Of a DNA stretch of 64,000 nt, positions 46,501 through 56,258 are shown in pieces. A program made the position numbers and the translations under genes. The DNA lies in NCBI GenBank assembly GCA_902728285.1, contig CACVBU010001038.1:1015180-1079179 (forward strand), read 5' to 3'. Numbering within the stretch: position 1 is the stretch's first letter; each line of letters starts with the position of its first letter. The notes under the pieces are model-generated. The model was not told where the DNA came from. It did no database searches and saw only the letters and a list, made by a program, of their open reading frames with translations. This stretch comes from Clytia hemisphaerica (Eukaryota; Cnidaria; Hydrozoa; Leptothecata; Clytiidae).

Positions 46501-47226
46501 ATACTGTGATCTACTCATCAAATATTTTTTGCTTCAACTGCGGTGGCTTGAGAAAGACAGGGTATATCTAGTGTTTTATATAAGATATCTGTGGTTGACC
46601 AAATTAGCTAGAAACTTCAAAACAACTTCTATAATGTCCTTGTAGCGAATGACTGAAAACCGAAGCCCATTTCATAATATGCATAACTGTAAAAACATCG
46701 TGGAATTATTTCTAACCAACACGTCAATAATGAGCTGGTTCATGTAAAAATGACCGAATGTTAGAGCATTTTGCACGTAATAAGACAGAGTTTTTGCCTC
46801 TTTCTTTAAAGTTGATGTCTTTGAAAATTCTTTCTAGAGTAATTTGCGAAATTTTATGCTCGGGAAAATTCTTGACAAAATAGAAAAACTTAAAACAAAA
46901 TGTAAGATCTACGGCACTTTTTAGCCTGTTAAAGCCTCATAAGTGAAAGGACAAAGGTTTCAATCCAACTCAAGAAGTATTTGTACATTTGAAGTATTTT
47001 CATTTCAAGAAGTTATTAAATTTCATCTAATCCAATATTTTACTACCCTCTTGCTAGCTCTGCAAGTCATTATGGAACCGCCATTTTACTTCTTGGCACC
47101 TTATTGGTTATTGTGTTTCAAACGCAACAGCAGAAAAAAGATCACAATCAGAACGACCAATCACCTTCCATCTCTACCAACGGTCATCCCCATGTAACCA
47201 ATGGCAACCATAATGGGTCCAGATGA
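34570..47226 (+). CDS. MBOAT1/2: MBOAT family lysophospholipid acyltransferase (15 exons)
   Basis: Multi-pass ER-type membrane enzyme of the Lands cycle. The family transfers an acyl chain from acyl-CoA to a lysophospholipid (lysoPE/lysoPS in MBOAT1/2). Exons: 34570-34635, 35183-35328, 35746-35823, 36085-36177, 36726-36781, 37686-37731, 37879-38005, 39123-39155, 39557-39647, 43531-43629, 44000-44103, 44383-44447, 45113-45245, 46159-46310, 47058-47226. All phases join, giving 485 residues, close to vertebrate MBOAT1/2. Seen: LTADQ near the N-terminus, EYLGYIFNFSSVFTGPPPEY, GLGFSGVDEDRNPTWD, the probable catalytic Asn326 (CWN) and His357 (SALWHGFYSGYY), and a final hydrophobic segment before a polar tail (QKKDHNQNDQ). 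The 33-nt exon at 39123 and the final exon frame were fixed by phase and similarity. Substrate preference cannot be read from sequence. Confidence 0.93.
34799..35065. mobile_element. MITE, 'ACACG-T(n)-ATAAGAAC' family, MBOAT intron 1
   Basis: Left ACACTTTTTTTATATAAGAA, right ATTCTTATAAAAAAGTGTG. Internal GTTCTTA and TTTGAGCCTCA words recur. It is a distinct subtype from the 56821 copy (GAGGCTCAGCTGTTCTTA), also echoed in the fragment near 4500-4575. Confidence 0.8.
36814..37170. mobile_element. MITE with GCAAAATTTAA motif array, MBOAT intron 5
   Basis: Left ACTTTAATGG followed by TTTTGCGAGAATTAAATTTC; right CTGCAAAATTTAACCCCTGC ending CCTTTAAAAGT. GCAAAATTWAA or its complement occurs about six times in the body. 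Only one clear copy in the window. Confidence 0.65.
38010..38107. mobile_element. intact 98-bp palindromic MITE at a splice donor
   Basis: Exactly 98 bp, CCCAGCTTGCACACAACGCT to CGTGCTAGCTGGG, flanked by TA at 38008-38009 and 38108-38109. It begins at base +5 of the donor of MBOAT exon 7 (exon ends at 38005; donor GTTA then element). Confidence 0.92.
38131..38561. mobile_element. 431-bp inverted-repeat element, MBOAT intron 7
   Basis: Arms of about 100 bp with imperfect outer and near-perfect inner parts: ATCTCGACTTTGG and GGCCAAATATCTCAAACCAT on the left, mirrored by TGGTTTGAGATATTTGGCC and AAAGTCGAGAT. A solo inner terminus lies at 38712-38755, and the core is found inverted at 53850-54035. 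Confidence 0.8.
40015..40508. mobile_element. inverted-repeat element with nested hairpin, MBOAT intron 9
   Basis: The left end has ATTGGTTTAGAGGAGTGCGA and the right mirror has TTGCACTCCAAACCAT, both next to GATTAATCGTTAATTGCAC. Within it, 40372-40491 is a separate long hairpin centred on CGTCCTTCGGACTCG. The middle contains T- and A-runs. Confidence 0.7.
41244..42128 (-). CDS. small class A-like GPCR nested in MBOAT intron 9
   Basis: Intronless, 294 residues, antisense to MBOAT. Seven hydrophobic helices: helix 1 about 14-36 with Asn26 (GIPINLFIIY); helix 2 about 44-63 with Asp54; helix 3 about 76-104 ending YRY (101-103) in place of DRY; helix 4 about 117-136 (LPWCSPIP); helix 5 about 145-164; helix 6 about 192-220; helix 7 about 241-262 with NPAVY (256-260). 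N-glycosylation NLT at 3-5. There is no Cys at the top of helix 3, and the second extracellular loop is only about nine residues, so the usual disulfide is absent. These are class A hallmarks, but I cannot name a subfamily or ligand. A TTTATT at 40916-40921 (AATAAA on this strand) could end the transcript. The frame is open and complete, arguing for a live gene. Confidence 0.88.
   Translation of the reverse strand: MANLTVWRYILLTGYSTTMTFGIPINLFIIYLFIRYRKLQNLPNSLLISLCIGDLLVSTVLSPLTIAEILEVASPLLHTLTKALTGIIAISGYTLISIAFYRYVKIVRSGFGANCKMKKTALLVLPWCSPIPYMILKRINKDASDLFVTITIPVLAVIVHLFSQKTKEDLHRQQEEAKSDVIKQRSVERNEKAMMIINWVVAATWLLSSGIFIIRLAMVINRYTTLPEHFKILFEQHNNELLQIGRFIWSISSIVNPAVYFGKHSGFRTQGIRTWKKIFRQNGTRLQMLNRINA
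42623..42698. repeat. three tandem units upstream of the nested GPCR
   Basis: TTCACGGAAATTTCACAATT-type unit of about 29 bp repeated three times with slight variation. It lies about 500 bp upstream of the minus-strand GPCR start, so it could fall in its promoter region. Confidence 0.7.
43330..43503. mobile_element. pogo/Tigger-like MITE abutting MBOAT exon 10 acceptor
   Basis: Ends CAGTTGACACTCTCTAATTC and GAATTAGAGAACGTCAACTG, flanked by TA (43328-43329 and 43504-43505). Only 27 bases separate its right end from exon 10 at 43531. Confidence 0.9.
43765..43932. repeat. GACCACCCTGGATTTT motif array, MBOAT intron 10
   Basis: About five copies of GACC(A/C)CCCTGGATTTT or close variants at 20-35 bp spacing within AT-rich sequence. 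No clear inverted ends. It resembles in design the arrays of the other MITEs. Confidence 0.6.
44738..45090. repeat. duplicated intron segment around a MITE, MBOAT intron 12
   Basis: A block of about 33 bp containing GGATGAACCATAACTAACG occurs at 44738-44770 and again, with GTGATGAACCATAACTAACG, at 45058-45090. The right copy ends 22 bases before the exon 13 acceptor and carries a branch-point-like CTAAC. The MITE at 44788-45037 lies between the copies. Confidence 0.7.
44788..45037. mobile_element. best-preserved MITE of the 'CTCACAGACCCGGTGGAAA' family
   Basis: 250 bp. Left ACACCCCCTTCTCACATACC, right TCTGTGAGAAGGGGGTGT. CCRGTGGG-type words recur inside (CCCGGTGGGA, TTTTCAGTGGGAA, TTTTCCACCGGGG, TTTTCCAGTGGGT). 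It serves as the reference for the decayed copies elsewhere. Confidence 0.85.
45436..45700. mobile_element. subtype of the 'ACACG-T(n)-ATAAGAAC' MITE family, MBOAT intron 13
   Basis: The right end is ATTCTTATATAAAAAAGCGT. The block 45436-45620 (AAATCATCCTATAATATTCT, GTGAGCCTTACTTGGGGGTA) is nearly the same as 50845-51010, and its left part recurs at 62368. The left terminus is missing or diverged. Confidence 0.65.
45743..45977. mobile_element. 235-bp MITE with CCCCCGGACA array, MBOAT intron 13
   Basis: Mirrored ends ATGGGGGTGGAGGATAT and ATATCCTCCACCCCCAT are perfect over 17 bp. About six copies of C(3-6)GGACA occur between them at 15-35 bp spacing. Only one copy in the window. Confidence 0.82.
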
Positions 47227-47268
47227 AAATACCAGTTGTGTTAGCTTCTTGGATGGTTGATTTGTTGA

Positions 47269-47274
47269 GTATTA
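47269..47274 (+). terminator. possible MBOAT polyadenylation signal
   Basis: ATTAAA, a common variant hexamer, lies 43 bases after the stop codon. No AATAAA is closer. Confidence 0.4.
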
Positions 47275-47315
47275 AAAAGTTTAAGATTAGTTTGACTGTC
47301 AGGTTCTTTTTAACA

Positions 47316-47500
47316 CAGTTGACGCTCTCTAATTCAACATTCTACTATTTAATACCATCGATGTTAATACGCTCCATTGTTCGATAATATTGAAATTCTC
47401 CTAGACGAGGCTTTGCCATTCGATATTCCCTTATTGCATGAAAATGCCATACCTTTTGAAAATTGAGTTAGCTCTCTAATATTTTCTCGAAAGCCATTGT
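47316..47500. mobile_element. decayed pogo/Tigger-like MITE
   Basis: The left end CAGTTGACGCTCTCTAATTC is clear. The body follows the 43330 copy (TTCTACTATT, GCTCC-TTG-TTCGATA, ATTGCATGAAAATGCC). The right end is diverged. It lies directly downstream of MBOAT. Confidence 0.65.
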
Positions 47501-47621
47501 ATCTTATTTGCGATGATTATGGGGCTTCAGGTACGCAGTGATCTAATTCTACTTTTATCTCCTATTTCTCTGTGACATTCTGGTGTATGTCGTTTAACCA
47601 CAAGAACAAAATTTCTCAAAA

Positions 47622-47925
47622 TGGCCATTTCTTTTTATATCCATATAGGGAGTGGACGAACATTTCCAGTGGGTAATCCAAGATGAATTTCCAGGGGCTG
47701 TTTTTTCATTTTTCTAAGGGGGTAAAAAGTTATTCTAAAATTTCCAGGGGGTAAAAGACTGATTTTAGTTCGTCCACCCTCACTTTTAAGATATGAAAAG
47801 AATTTTTTAAGGTACTTTTGCCATTTTCCAGGGGGTATCCACGCATTTCAATAATTTTTTTTTTAATTGAAAAGGTTTATCCACCCCCCCCCCCGAACGG
47901 TTTTTTAATGGGACAGCCCATTGTG
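47622..47925. mobile_element. MITE, 'ATACAGGGGGTGGACGAA' family
   Basis: Left ATATAGGGAGTGGACGAACA, right GGTTTATCCACC followed by a C-run and GGTTTTTTAATGGGACAGCC. CCAGGGGGTA occurs three to four times inside, and TTAGTTCGTCCACCCTCACT in the middle is itself a copy of the end. Confidence 0.8.
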
Positions 47926-48631
47926 AATTTTAGGGTATCAAGCTCGTTAAAATTTTGTTTTTTTTAATCAAATATTTTTGATAGTTGTACATAATAGTTA
48001 TCTTTAACAAATTAAGTCGAGTATTTTTTTTTTAGTTCACAAAATTTTTGATAATAATAGTATTTTTTTGGGATAGTTTTGATACAGTTAATATTTTTTC
48101 TTTGTTTTATATTTACAACTTTGTTTTGTTTATGCTGGTTTATGATATATTTAACCTTGTTTTAGTGCAGTTTTCATGCGATTAAGCACCTAAGTTTACG
48201 GTTAAGACCATTGAAAGAAGAATGAAAAATGAAAGAAAAATAATCAAAGAATGGTGTAAGGAAGCCGAAAAAATGAGTGCTTAAATCAAGGGAGACAGCG
48301 CAAAATGGAAAGTCCGAAAAAAAATATATTTTAAAACGGTCATTGTAAAAGTACGAGCGGATAATAAAGGCCCATGTGTCTCCACGGTGGCCTGCAAACC
48401 TGTAAAGCTTTATTATTATAAGAAGAAAACAAGGCATTTAAAGTTCCAAAACGAAATAAAAACGCTAAAAACGTTTTCTACGTTGTGAAATTATGGCTTA
48501 AAATTTTCAATTCTCAAAAAAGGTCCAAAGTAATATTTTCTTTAAAAAATAATTATTGTTTGGAGACAATTTTTCATTCGTGGGTAATAGACGATATTGG
48601 CTTAACATAAAAACTCAGATTTGATCCCCGA
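47926..48631. other. intergenic, no gene seen
   Basis: T- and A-rich sequence with no repeat family I can define and no coding signal on either strand. Confidence 0.35.
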
Positions 48632-48704
48632 GAATTCCCCACAATGCTTTGCGCGGAAAATATTTCACCGCGAACTTTTTCCGCCCAAAGCATTGTGGGG
48701 AATT
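48632..48704. repeat. 73-bp hairpin
   Basis: Arms AATTCCCCACAATGCTTTGC and CCCAAAGCATTGTGGGGAAT with a GCGGAAAA/TTTTCCGC inner stem around an AT-rich loop. Single copy; could be a tiny MITE or a structured RNA. Confidence 0.7.
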
Positions 48705-49434
48705 TGGTCTTTACTTCTTAAGAAATATTTTAGGTTCTCTCACGTTTTAGGATTTAAAGAATTGAAAGTTACTGCCTAAGTTTATTTTGTTTTTTTTTGA
48801 AAATTTTTGTTGTTATTTTCCCGGTTTTTTTGTTGTTTTTTCTGTTTTATTTACAATGTTTATTCATGTACAGTTTATTTTTTTATGATATATTTATATA
48901 TTTTTTTCTATCTTCTATGTTAAAATTTTGGAACAAATTTATTTTGAATAAAGGGGCCAATAACATATTCTCTTTATCTAGTTATTAATGTATATTTAGC
49001 AATGTTTATATTGGTTTACAGTTAAATTTCTTTAGAATTTCTTTTGATATTCGGCAATGTTATCTGCGTTTCAATATTGTATTTGTTGACCAAATGTGGC
49101 CATGGTAATAATCCACGACTTGGTAGGGTGAAATTCCGAGTGAAAACCTTGAAATCACAAATATAATTTTTCCACCCTCGACTCCAGGCCTTACCTGACC
49201 CCTTTACGATATTGATAATTCTGATGGACGTGTTGACGGGAAATGTAACGATGTAAACGATTCCTCCAGTTTTACGGTACTGGCCTGTTTACGTCGCAGA
49301 ATCGTTTAACGGCCCTGGCTCGCGAGGGTGGTATTTTTCATATTTTTCCCGTACTCTTATGAGAGGCCTAATTTCAAATTGTCTCGCGGATTCGGAGGAA
49401 ATAGGCTCTTATCCAAACAAAATTAAAAGCTTAA
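48705..49434. other. intergenic, no gene seen
   Basis: Includes a T-rich stretch (48780-48920) and a more GC-balanced block (49190-49340) without a coding frame or recognisable RNA gene. Confidence 0.35.
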
Positions 49435-49834
49435 GGGCTCTGACCATAGTCCGAAAATTTAAACCAAAATTAAAATTGGTCAAAAACCACTATTTTTAAG
49501 ATTCTGAGACAATAAAAAAGCTTTTATAACAGTCCTCCGAAAATCTATTTTTAGTTTGGTTAAAGATACATCTTCTAAACTGGAAAATTTTTTCAAAATG
49601 TTTTTTCTTTGCCGAAAATAGGGTCTTGAAAGTTGAAATACTTGTCTTCGCAAAAGTCTTCATTTTCTTCTCTGTCAAATTTTTTCATTGCAATTTTTAA
49701 ATTTTCAGATTCAGGAATAGTTGGCCTAACAAAAAATGTATAACATGCTATAGTTTTGTTTGGTTACATCAGGCAGAAAGAAGTCTTTATTTTGTACATG
49801 GCAAAGTTGAAAAATTCACTATGGTCAGGAGCCC
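49435..49834. mobile_element. MITE, 'GGGCTCTGACCATAGT' family, at TTAA
   Basis: 400 bp. GGGCTCTGACCATAGT and ACTATGGTCAGGAGCCC ends, with TTAA at 49431-49434 and 49835-49838. TTAA duplication with a purine-rich first triplet fits Kolobok better than piggyBac by general knowledge of these superfamilies. Copy at 27484-27985. Confidence 0.82.
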
Positions 49835-49883
49835 TTAAATAGTTTTAATGGAGCCTTTTAGAACAGCTGGCTGGTTTTTCTTG

Positions 49884-50160
49884 AAGTTAATGGATCATTT
49901 CATTATATATGTGGACGAACATTTCCAGAGGGTAATCCAAGAAAAAAGCCAAGGGGGTAAAAGGTTATTCTGAAATTCCCAAGGGGTTAAAGACTGATTT
50001 TAGTTCGTCCACCCTCACTTTAAGGTATGAAAAGTATTTTTTCAAGGGTATTTTGGCAAACTTTGCCATTTCCCAGGGGGTATCGACACATTTTCAATAA
50101 GTTTTTTTTACTTGAAGAGGTTTATCCACACCCTGTATGGTTTTTTAATGAAACAGCCCA
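49884..50160. mobile_element. MITE, 'ATACAGGGGGTGGACGAA' family
   Basis: Left GTGGACGAACATTTCCAGAG, right TTTATCCACACCCTGTATGG then TTTTTTAATGAAACAGCCCA. It is aligned throughout with 47622-47925, including the central GTTCGTCCACCCTCACTTTA. Confidence 0.8.
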
Positions 50161-50350
50161 ATATGGAATTTCGAGGATTTGTTTCTCTGAATATATAGAT
50201 TAAGGTTCGAAAATTCCTTGTCTGGTTGTCTATTTAGATAATGTCGATAATATTGATAACCGATAAACTTCCTACTTTTTTTTTACAGAGCTAAAAAAAA
50301 TTCAGATACAACAAAAAAAGACAACTATAACCTATTCATCGAGACTACAT

Positions 50351-50717
50351 ACACGTTTTTTTTTTATTAGAACCTAGTTTATAAGAACATATAGGCTGAA
50401 ATTCGTCGAAAAATTAAGAACATCTTAAGAACATGCCCAGCCTCAGTTTGGAAAAAAATGACAAGAAACTACAATTTTTTCCTCTTTTTAAGCAGTTTTA
50501 ACCGAATTTAGGGGTGGATCTTTAAAAGTCGAGAGTCAAATATTGTCCAAATTTTGCTAAATTTAAGTCCTCTTTATTTTGTATCATATTGTCGATTTAG
50601 AGTAGTCTGAAAAATTAAGAACGCATTTAAGAACATTTTAGGCTGAAAATTGCTAAAAAAAATAAGCACATCCAGGCTCAGCCAAATTTTAGGTGTTCTA
50701 ATAAAAAAAAAACGTGT
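50351..50717. mobile_element. MITE, 'ACACG-T(n)-ATAAGAAC' family
   Basis: Left ACACG followed by a T-run and ATTAGAACC; right GTTCTAATAAAAAAAAAACG with GTGT. Inside AAGAACATCTTAAGAACATG and TTAAGAACATTTTAGGCTGA mirror each other. Confidence 0.8.
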
Positions 50718-50844
50718 AATGAGGACAAACGTTTTGGATGTCGATTCTGGAGCAAAAAGGTGAAACACATGTTAAAGGTGAGATTTTCTCATTTTGTCGC
50801 GTTCCAGTCTTATAACCTATTTAAATGAAATCAGGAAATAGAAA

Positions 50845-51010
50845 ATCATCCTAAGATATTCTTACAGCATTCTTAGGTTAGGATCCTAATTCAGACTATA
50901 TTTAACATTTAGTACATACGTCTCAAGCATAAAATGGCATTTTTGTGAAAGGAGTGAGCCTTTCTTGGGGGTAATTGACAATCTATAATTGAAAATGCTC
51001 TAAAAAGGGC
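50845..51010. repeat. fragment of the MITE subtype seen at 45436
   Basis: AAAATCATCCTAAGATATTC through GAGCCTTTCTTGGGGGTAAT aligns with 45436-45620 with few differences. The right terminus is absent. Confidence 0.65.
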
Positions 51011-52253
51011 ATTCTTAACTTGATTAGCAAAATTCCATGATGGTAATATTCCTAGCATTATCCTTTTTTTTTTTGCCATTTTCACCCATCTAGAAGCTAG
51101 GCCTCTAGCCTAGAAATCTAAGCCAGATTGATTCAGTCACTTGGTAAAATCTGATGGTAAGTTGTGACTTTTCAAGGCAAACTTAAAATTCCGTACATCA
51201 TAAAAAATCATTAAAGCGCCGATAACGCTATAATGCCGTCAGCCGTATCTATAGCCGTATCTTAGCCTTGTAAAAACTGGCTTGGTTAACCAGGCTACTA
51301 GGCCATCAGAGAATGTGTAAAGTAGATCTCGCCAAAGCACGTTTATAACGAATGAAAATGTATAGGGTTACCTTGGTTACATCGTAAATAAACATGGCTA
51401 ATAGGTTTTTCTTTCAATTACCCTTAACTATCGATTATTCTCAGACATTAAGCTTTCTATCCATAAATGATAACTTTGAGTGTTATTAATAAATTTTCTA
51501 AGAATGTTTCTTTGCCAAGGTCAAACAAAATTCTATCTAAGTCTGTAAAACAAATATTGGTCATACTGAAACCACATTAATTGATTTTTGCTTTAAGTTA
51601 TCTGGAAGAAAGATCATGCTAAAAAGATTTAGCTGAAAGTTAAACATACTTTGGCACATGTTTGATTTTCTTCAAAGCCAATTAAATCAGTTCTTTTGAA
51701 AAATGTTATATTCTTTTAACTCAAAGTCCATATATTCCAGTTCTAGGATTTTCAAGGAGGCAGTTCTCCCCTTTTCTGATCTTTCCCCTTCAGAATTTCA
51801 ACGTAAAATGCGCTAAGTCGTGTCGTTCCAGGCAATAATTGAGCTGCACCCCGTCTGGAATTTGGAAATGTTACATTTATCCAATCATTTTCCTATACAT
51901 AAATCAGCAAACTCTATATAGACAGATTTGCATAATATATTCTTATAATTTTTTTTTAACCGTTCCATTTTTCAAAATTAGCCTCCTTGTGGACATGATT
52001 GGTACCTCCTTAGAAGGGATTGTTAAGATTTTTTTTGGAAATAGGCCGATCTTTTTACCGAAAAAGCATTTTCGTTAAATCTTTAGATGGCTCTGATTCA
52101 CAGTCGCCCATTACTTAATCATACATCCATCCACTCCTCTCAGGAAGTGACAAGAAATAAGACATGACGTATGCATGACACTCTGATGCAATCTTTAAAG
52201 GTGAGGTAACTTTAATTTACTCATTTGTTAGTCTTGATAAATTTTTCTACTGT
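51011..52253. other. intergenic, no gene seen
   Basis: No coding or repeat signal that I can support. Confidence 0.35.
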
Positions 52254-52351
52254 CCCAGCTGGCACACAAAGTTGTTTCAACGTTCATCTAACGTTTTTTG
52301 GACGTTGTGAACGTTAGATAAACGTCGGAAAAACGTTGTGTGCTAACTGGG
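52254..52351. mobile_element. 98-bp palindromic MITE
   Basis: CCCAGCTGGCACACAAAGTT to GTTGTGTGCTAACTGGG, exactly 98 bp, with GT at 52252-52253 and 52352-52353. Confidence 0.92.
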
Positions 52352-53849
52352 GTTGATTGCCAAATCATCTGCAATTTTATTTTCTTTGTTGAATACACCG
52401 TTAAGCGATGAAACCCTAATATAACGTTAAAGCAAGGCGATACTGCTGGTATGGTCTTCTAATCCCTCAGATCCGCACATACCTATTTTGATGGGCGCAA
52501 TATCCTTTATCCTTGAACTATTGTAGTTTCGAAACAATAAACTTCTAATTTGATAAACTTTCATTAAATTTTCATCAAAAGCGTGGATGAATTTTGATTC
52601 AACCAAAATAGGTTTTGTTGTAGAACACAAAATCATTAGTTAGTTTTCGTTATTGTTCTGAAGCACGCTGAAATTTTGGTATTCTAAATAGTCGAAAAGT
52701 AACGTCCTCTATATGATCGGCTTTAGGATTTAAAGTGGTGAATTCTAACTGTTATTGTGATAGCTGTGTTTTCTTTATCAAGAGAGCCGAACGGTTTCGT
52801 GGTAAACCTAAACCGAAGTTATTTTCCGATTTCAGATTCTAGAAAACCGCCAAGTAATGTTATTATCCAAATAACCAAATCATCTGTATAGACATGCTAT
52901 CTGTATGAGTCATATATCTAACCTAATGCCGGCATTTCTTTATAAGGAAGTTGGTGGATTATTTTCCTGGTTTTTATTCTTGCCGACGCACTTTGGAAGA
53001 ATTTGAGGAATGTTTTACGATTTTCGGATTAAGTTTGTGCTTCCACGAGCTCCTGACATACATAGGAAGTTGAAACGTACAAAAAACTTTACTGTAATCT
53101 TAAAAGAATTTGATAATCAATCAAAATAAATTTGGGTTGATTAAATTTGCCATACTAAGATTACACTTACTTTTCCACAACCCAAAATAGCTTAAGTTGA
53201 GTTAGGAAATTTTCTGAAGTTTAACCTCATTTTCCGTAGAAAGTGGCATTTGAATCTCAGCCAAAATGATGGTAGTTATGAGGAGTACTGTAATCATTAG
53301 CTCCCAGTCTAAGCTAAAGCGTATTTTTCATTCGCTCAATATCAATAACACTTGCTGATTTAAGACAATAGAGCGCGAGTACGTCGGTAACATGCGAAAG
53401 AGTGCAATGTTCGTTAAAAGACAATGAAATTACAAATATAAATCTCTTCATCTGATAAGTTCGACATGGTCTAAAACCGCCTATGATTAGGTAATTCCTG
53501 GATTCACGTTCTTTGGAAATATTGACACAGGAAGAAAAACTAGTAAGTGACTAAGGTGTGAAGATTGGACCTTTGAACTTTACCCATTCGATTAAGAATG
53601 ATTTTCCTAACCTTATTCCCCACCTGATGATATACCCCATTTTCATGTGAGGTTTTGCGGAATGACAGGAGTGAAAACTGAAGATGTAAGCAAGTCCTTT
53701 GCTAAATCTTTTAGCCAGAAAATCAGCCTTGTGTTTTGAGCTGATTCTCGCAACCCTTTTTGTAGTTGGGTTTAAATTTTAGATTTTAGATTTGGAGTTC
53801 CAAAAAGGCATCCCTTAAATAGAGATGACATACTTATCATGTAATGCAA
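52352..53849. other. intergenic, no gene seen
   Basis: About 1.5 kb of AT-rich sequence. The open frame on the minus strand at 52427-52636 begins with an ATG but has no recognised content. Confidence 0.35.
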
Positions 53850-54035
53850 TTCCGAATCTGCTTTTGTAACTTTAAAGAAGACTGATATCGTTTGCTTACT
53901 CGTCAATTTTAATTTACAAGCTTTTTCACATTGAATTGACACGGATGTGGAGCAAGATTGAACAGAAAGAGGAAAAGAATATATTGTATACACTGTCCTG
54001 ATATGAAACTCGTGTCTGATATGAAACGGGAACAC
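53850..54035. repeat. inverted partial copy of the 38131-38561 element core
   Basis: The block with GCTTTTTCACATTGAATTGA and GTCTGATATGAAACGGGAAC is the reverse complement of the 38220-38440 region. The terminal CCAAATATCTCAAACC arms are not present. Confidence 0.65.
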
Positions 54036-54292
54036 TAAACTAAAATCTTTAAAACTTAGAGCAATTCACGATTATTTGATCAAATTGACACCATTTTCAC
54101 TTGCGAAAGTACAATTAGTACTATCGACAGATGGTCTAACCAATCATAGATTACAAGCAGATCATATATAGAAACCGAAAATAGCGAGAAAATAAAATGT
54201 AATGATCGATTATAATGATGATACGTTTTCAGATAGTATTACAACCCACATTTTTTCGCCTAAAATGATGCCACCTGGCTAATCAATTTTCA

Positions 54293-54390
54293 CCCAGCTG
54301 GCACACAACGTTGTTTCAACGTTTATCTAACGTTCACGACGTCCATATAACGTTAGATTAACGTTGAAACAACGTTGTGTGCCAGCTGGG
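54293..54390. mobile_element. 98-bp palindromic MITE, reference copy
   Basis: CCCAGCTGGCACACAACGTT to CGTTGTGTGCCAGCTGGG, near-perfect hairpin of 98 bp, with CA at 54291-54292 and 54391-54392. It is the least diverged copy in the window. Confidence 0.94.
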
Positions 54391-55189
54391 CATGCCAAAT
54401 CTCAATGATTGATTGACATGTCTAGCATCGCATGTTTTTACGTTCATTCATCCGACAGAGCCTGAAAAAACCGAGACCGGAACTCGAATTACAGAATGGC
54501 GAATGCAGAGCGTCGCTTATGAGACTCAATTGAGTAAATTTGATGGTAACTTTATTGCTCAAAACGACCGTTTATTGAATTAGGGGACGTCATATATCAG
54601 AGAGTATCATCTTTAACATTTTTAGCATCAGGTATAGTGGTTCAATCGATCTTGAAAATTATTTGAAAATTTATAAATGTTAAAAAATTTGCACCTGAAA
54701 GTTGTATTTATTTTACTTTTTTTCTAAAAACTTTGGACTAAACAAGTATGTTATGAGATTCCTATCCTCAAATTTTCAGCCCTTAAATTAAAAATCCTAA
54801 ATTGTAAGGTTGCCATTTTGTTCTATATACACTGGGATTACTCATTTCAAATCCCGACTCCTAGGAGAATCAAAAATGATCGCTTGACATTTTAGCTTTG
54901 GAGACTTTCTGGAGAAATTTTGATCCTTTTAAAAGAGGAAATTTTAGCTGACTGTGATTTTAAGACCCTTCCAACTGAAGGATTGTAGTTTTTAACCATT
55001 AGTGAGACAGTGGTCTGAAAAAAATTCCCCGTAAGGTTTCGTACCGGATTTTTTCGGATTTTGAGTAATTCGTAAAGAATTTTCTTCCTTCAATTACCCC
55101 CTTTAAAATGAGACGTTGTACAATCAATATTTAATGAAAGGCTATAAACGCACATTTGTCCTTCATTCTCGCCCTTCATTATGGATTCA
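54391..55189. other. intergenic, no gene seen
   Basis: Near 54455-54535 are ACTCGAATTACAG-type words that may be a pogo-like relic. Otherwise nothing. Confidence 0.35.
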
Positions 55190-55561
55190 ATACACGGGTT
55201 TCGAATTAAATTTTTGCTTAGCTTTAGGTTTGATCCCATGTAAATTTGCACGAAAAAATATCAAGTATACAGAACGAAAATTGGCCGTGTATCAAGCAAT
55301 TTTAGCTCATTTTTCCATTTTGACAGACTTTATGGGTCATTATGAAAACAAAAAACATTAAAATAAAAAGTCAATCGTTTAATCATAATCATATTTCTTT
55401 TATTGAATTTAAAATAGAAAAACATCTTTTGAATGAATTCCTGGCTTTCAAAAGAGAAGAAAGGAAATCTATCAACCTTTTATAAGGCATTTCCCCTTAT
55501 CGCTCCTTTTTATTACTTGATTTTTTCTCTCGCGCCAGATTTAATTCGAAACCCGTGTATT
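55190..55561. mobile_element. 372-bp inverted-repeat MITE
   Basis: Ends AATACACGGGTTTCGAATTA and TAATTCGAAACCCGTGTATT are perfect mirrors, extending to about 25 bp. The open frame 55116-55361 overlaps the left end and has no recognised content. Confidence 0.82.
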
Positions 55562-56258
55562 AAAAGTGTAAATGTGCCATGTAAAAATTTTCAAATGTAG
55601 AGAGCAATTTTAACTCGTTATTTCCCCAATTTGTTTGCGGCTAAGGCATCTCTTTGCGGCGTTTCTTTAATTTTTTCTTTTGCTGACACGCTGCTGTTCA
55701 ATTTTGATGAATGACTCTAGTTTAAAAATTTGATGTCACTTTTGTCATATTTTATTTTATTTCCAGAAAGGTAATAATTCTTTCTACTTTATCTCTAGAC
55801 ACTTAAAACTAATCCTTATCTCTCCCGAATTCATGATTCGTACCGGTTCCACCACGCCTATTTCGGTTGGGATTGAACTCCATTGTGTCTCTTAGCTTAA
55901 AGCCCCATGATTGTCGTATCCTCGATTTAAAGGTTCGCTTTCGGTCAAGAACACACTTGATCTTTAAAAACTTTGACTCTGTAGTTCTTAGGTTGTATAA
56001 AATCTACTTTTATGAAAAATATTCAAAATACAGGCTTCAATTACTGATGACTCTTGATTGATATCATCACCAGGGGTGCCTGAAAATTGTACAACAGTTG
56101 TTTTTCCTTTTCAAACCATCATAAATCAAACACCAGACGACACTAAATTGATATCTTGTTCGCTATTTCCAAATTTGTTTTGCCAAACACCGCTCTTTGA
56201 AGCAGTTATCTAACCCTATTTTTAGTACATATTAGTCATCGCCGCTTTTAGTATTACC
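55562..56258. other. intergenic, no gene seen
   Basis: No coding or repeat signal that I can support. Confidence 0.35.

Noticed and set aside
46943-47197. 84-codon open frame overlapping the last MBOAT exon
   Set aside because: It is in the wrong frame. Phase from exon 14 gives a different frame that ends at 47226 with a hydrophobic segment and polar tail, as expected for the family.
55116-55361. 81-codon frame
   Set aside because: Runs into the terminal inverted repeat of the 55190-55561 MITE and has no recognisable content.
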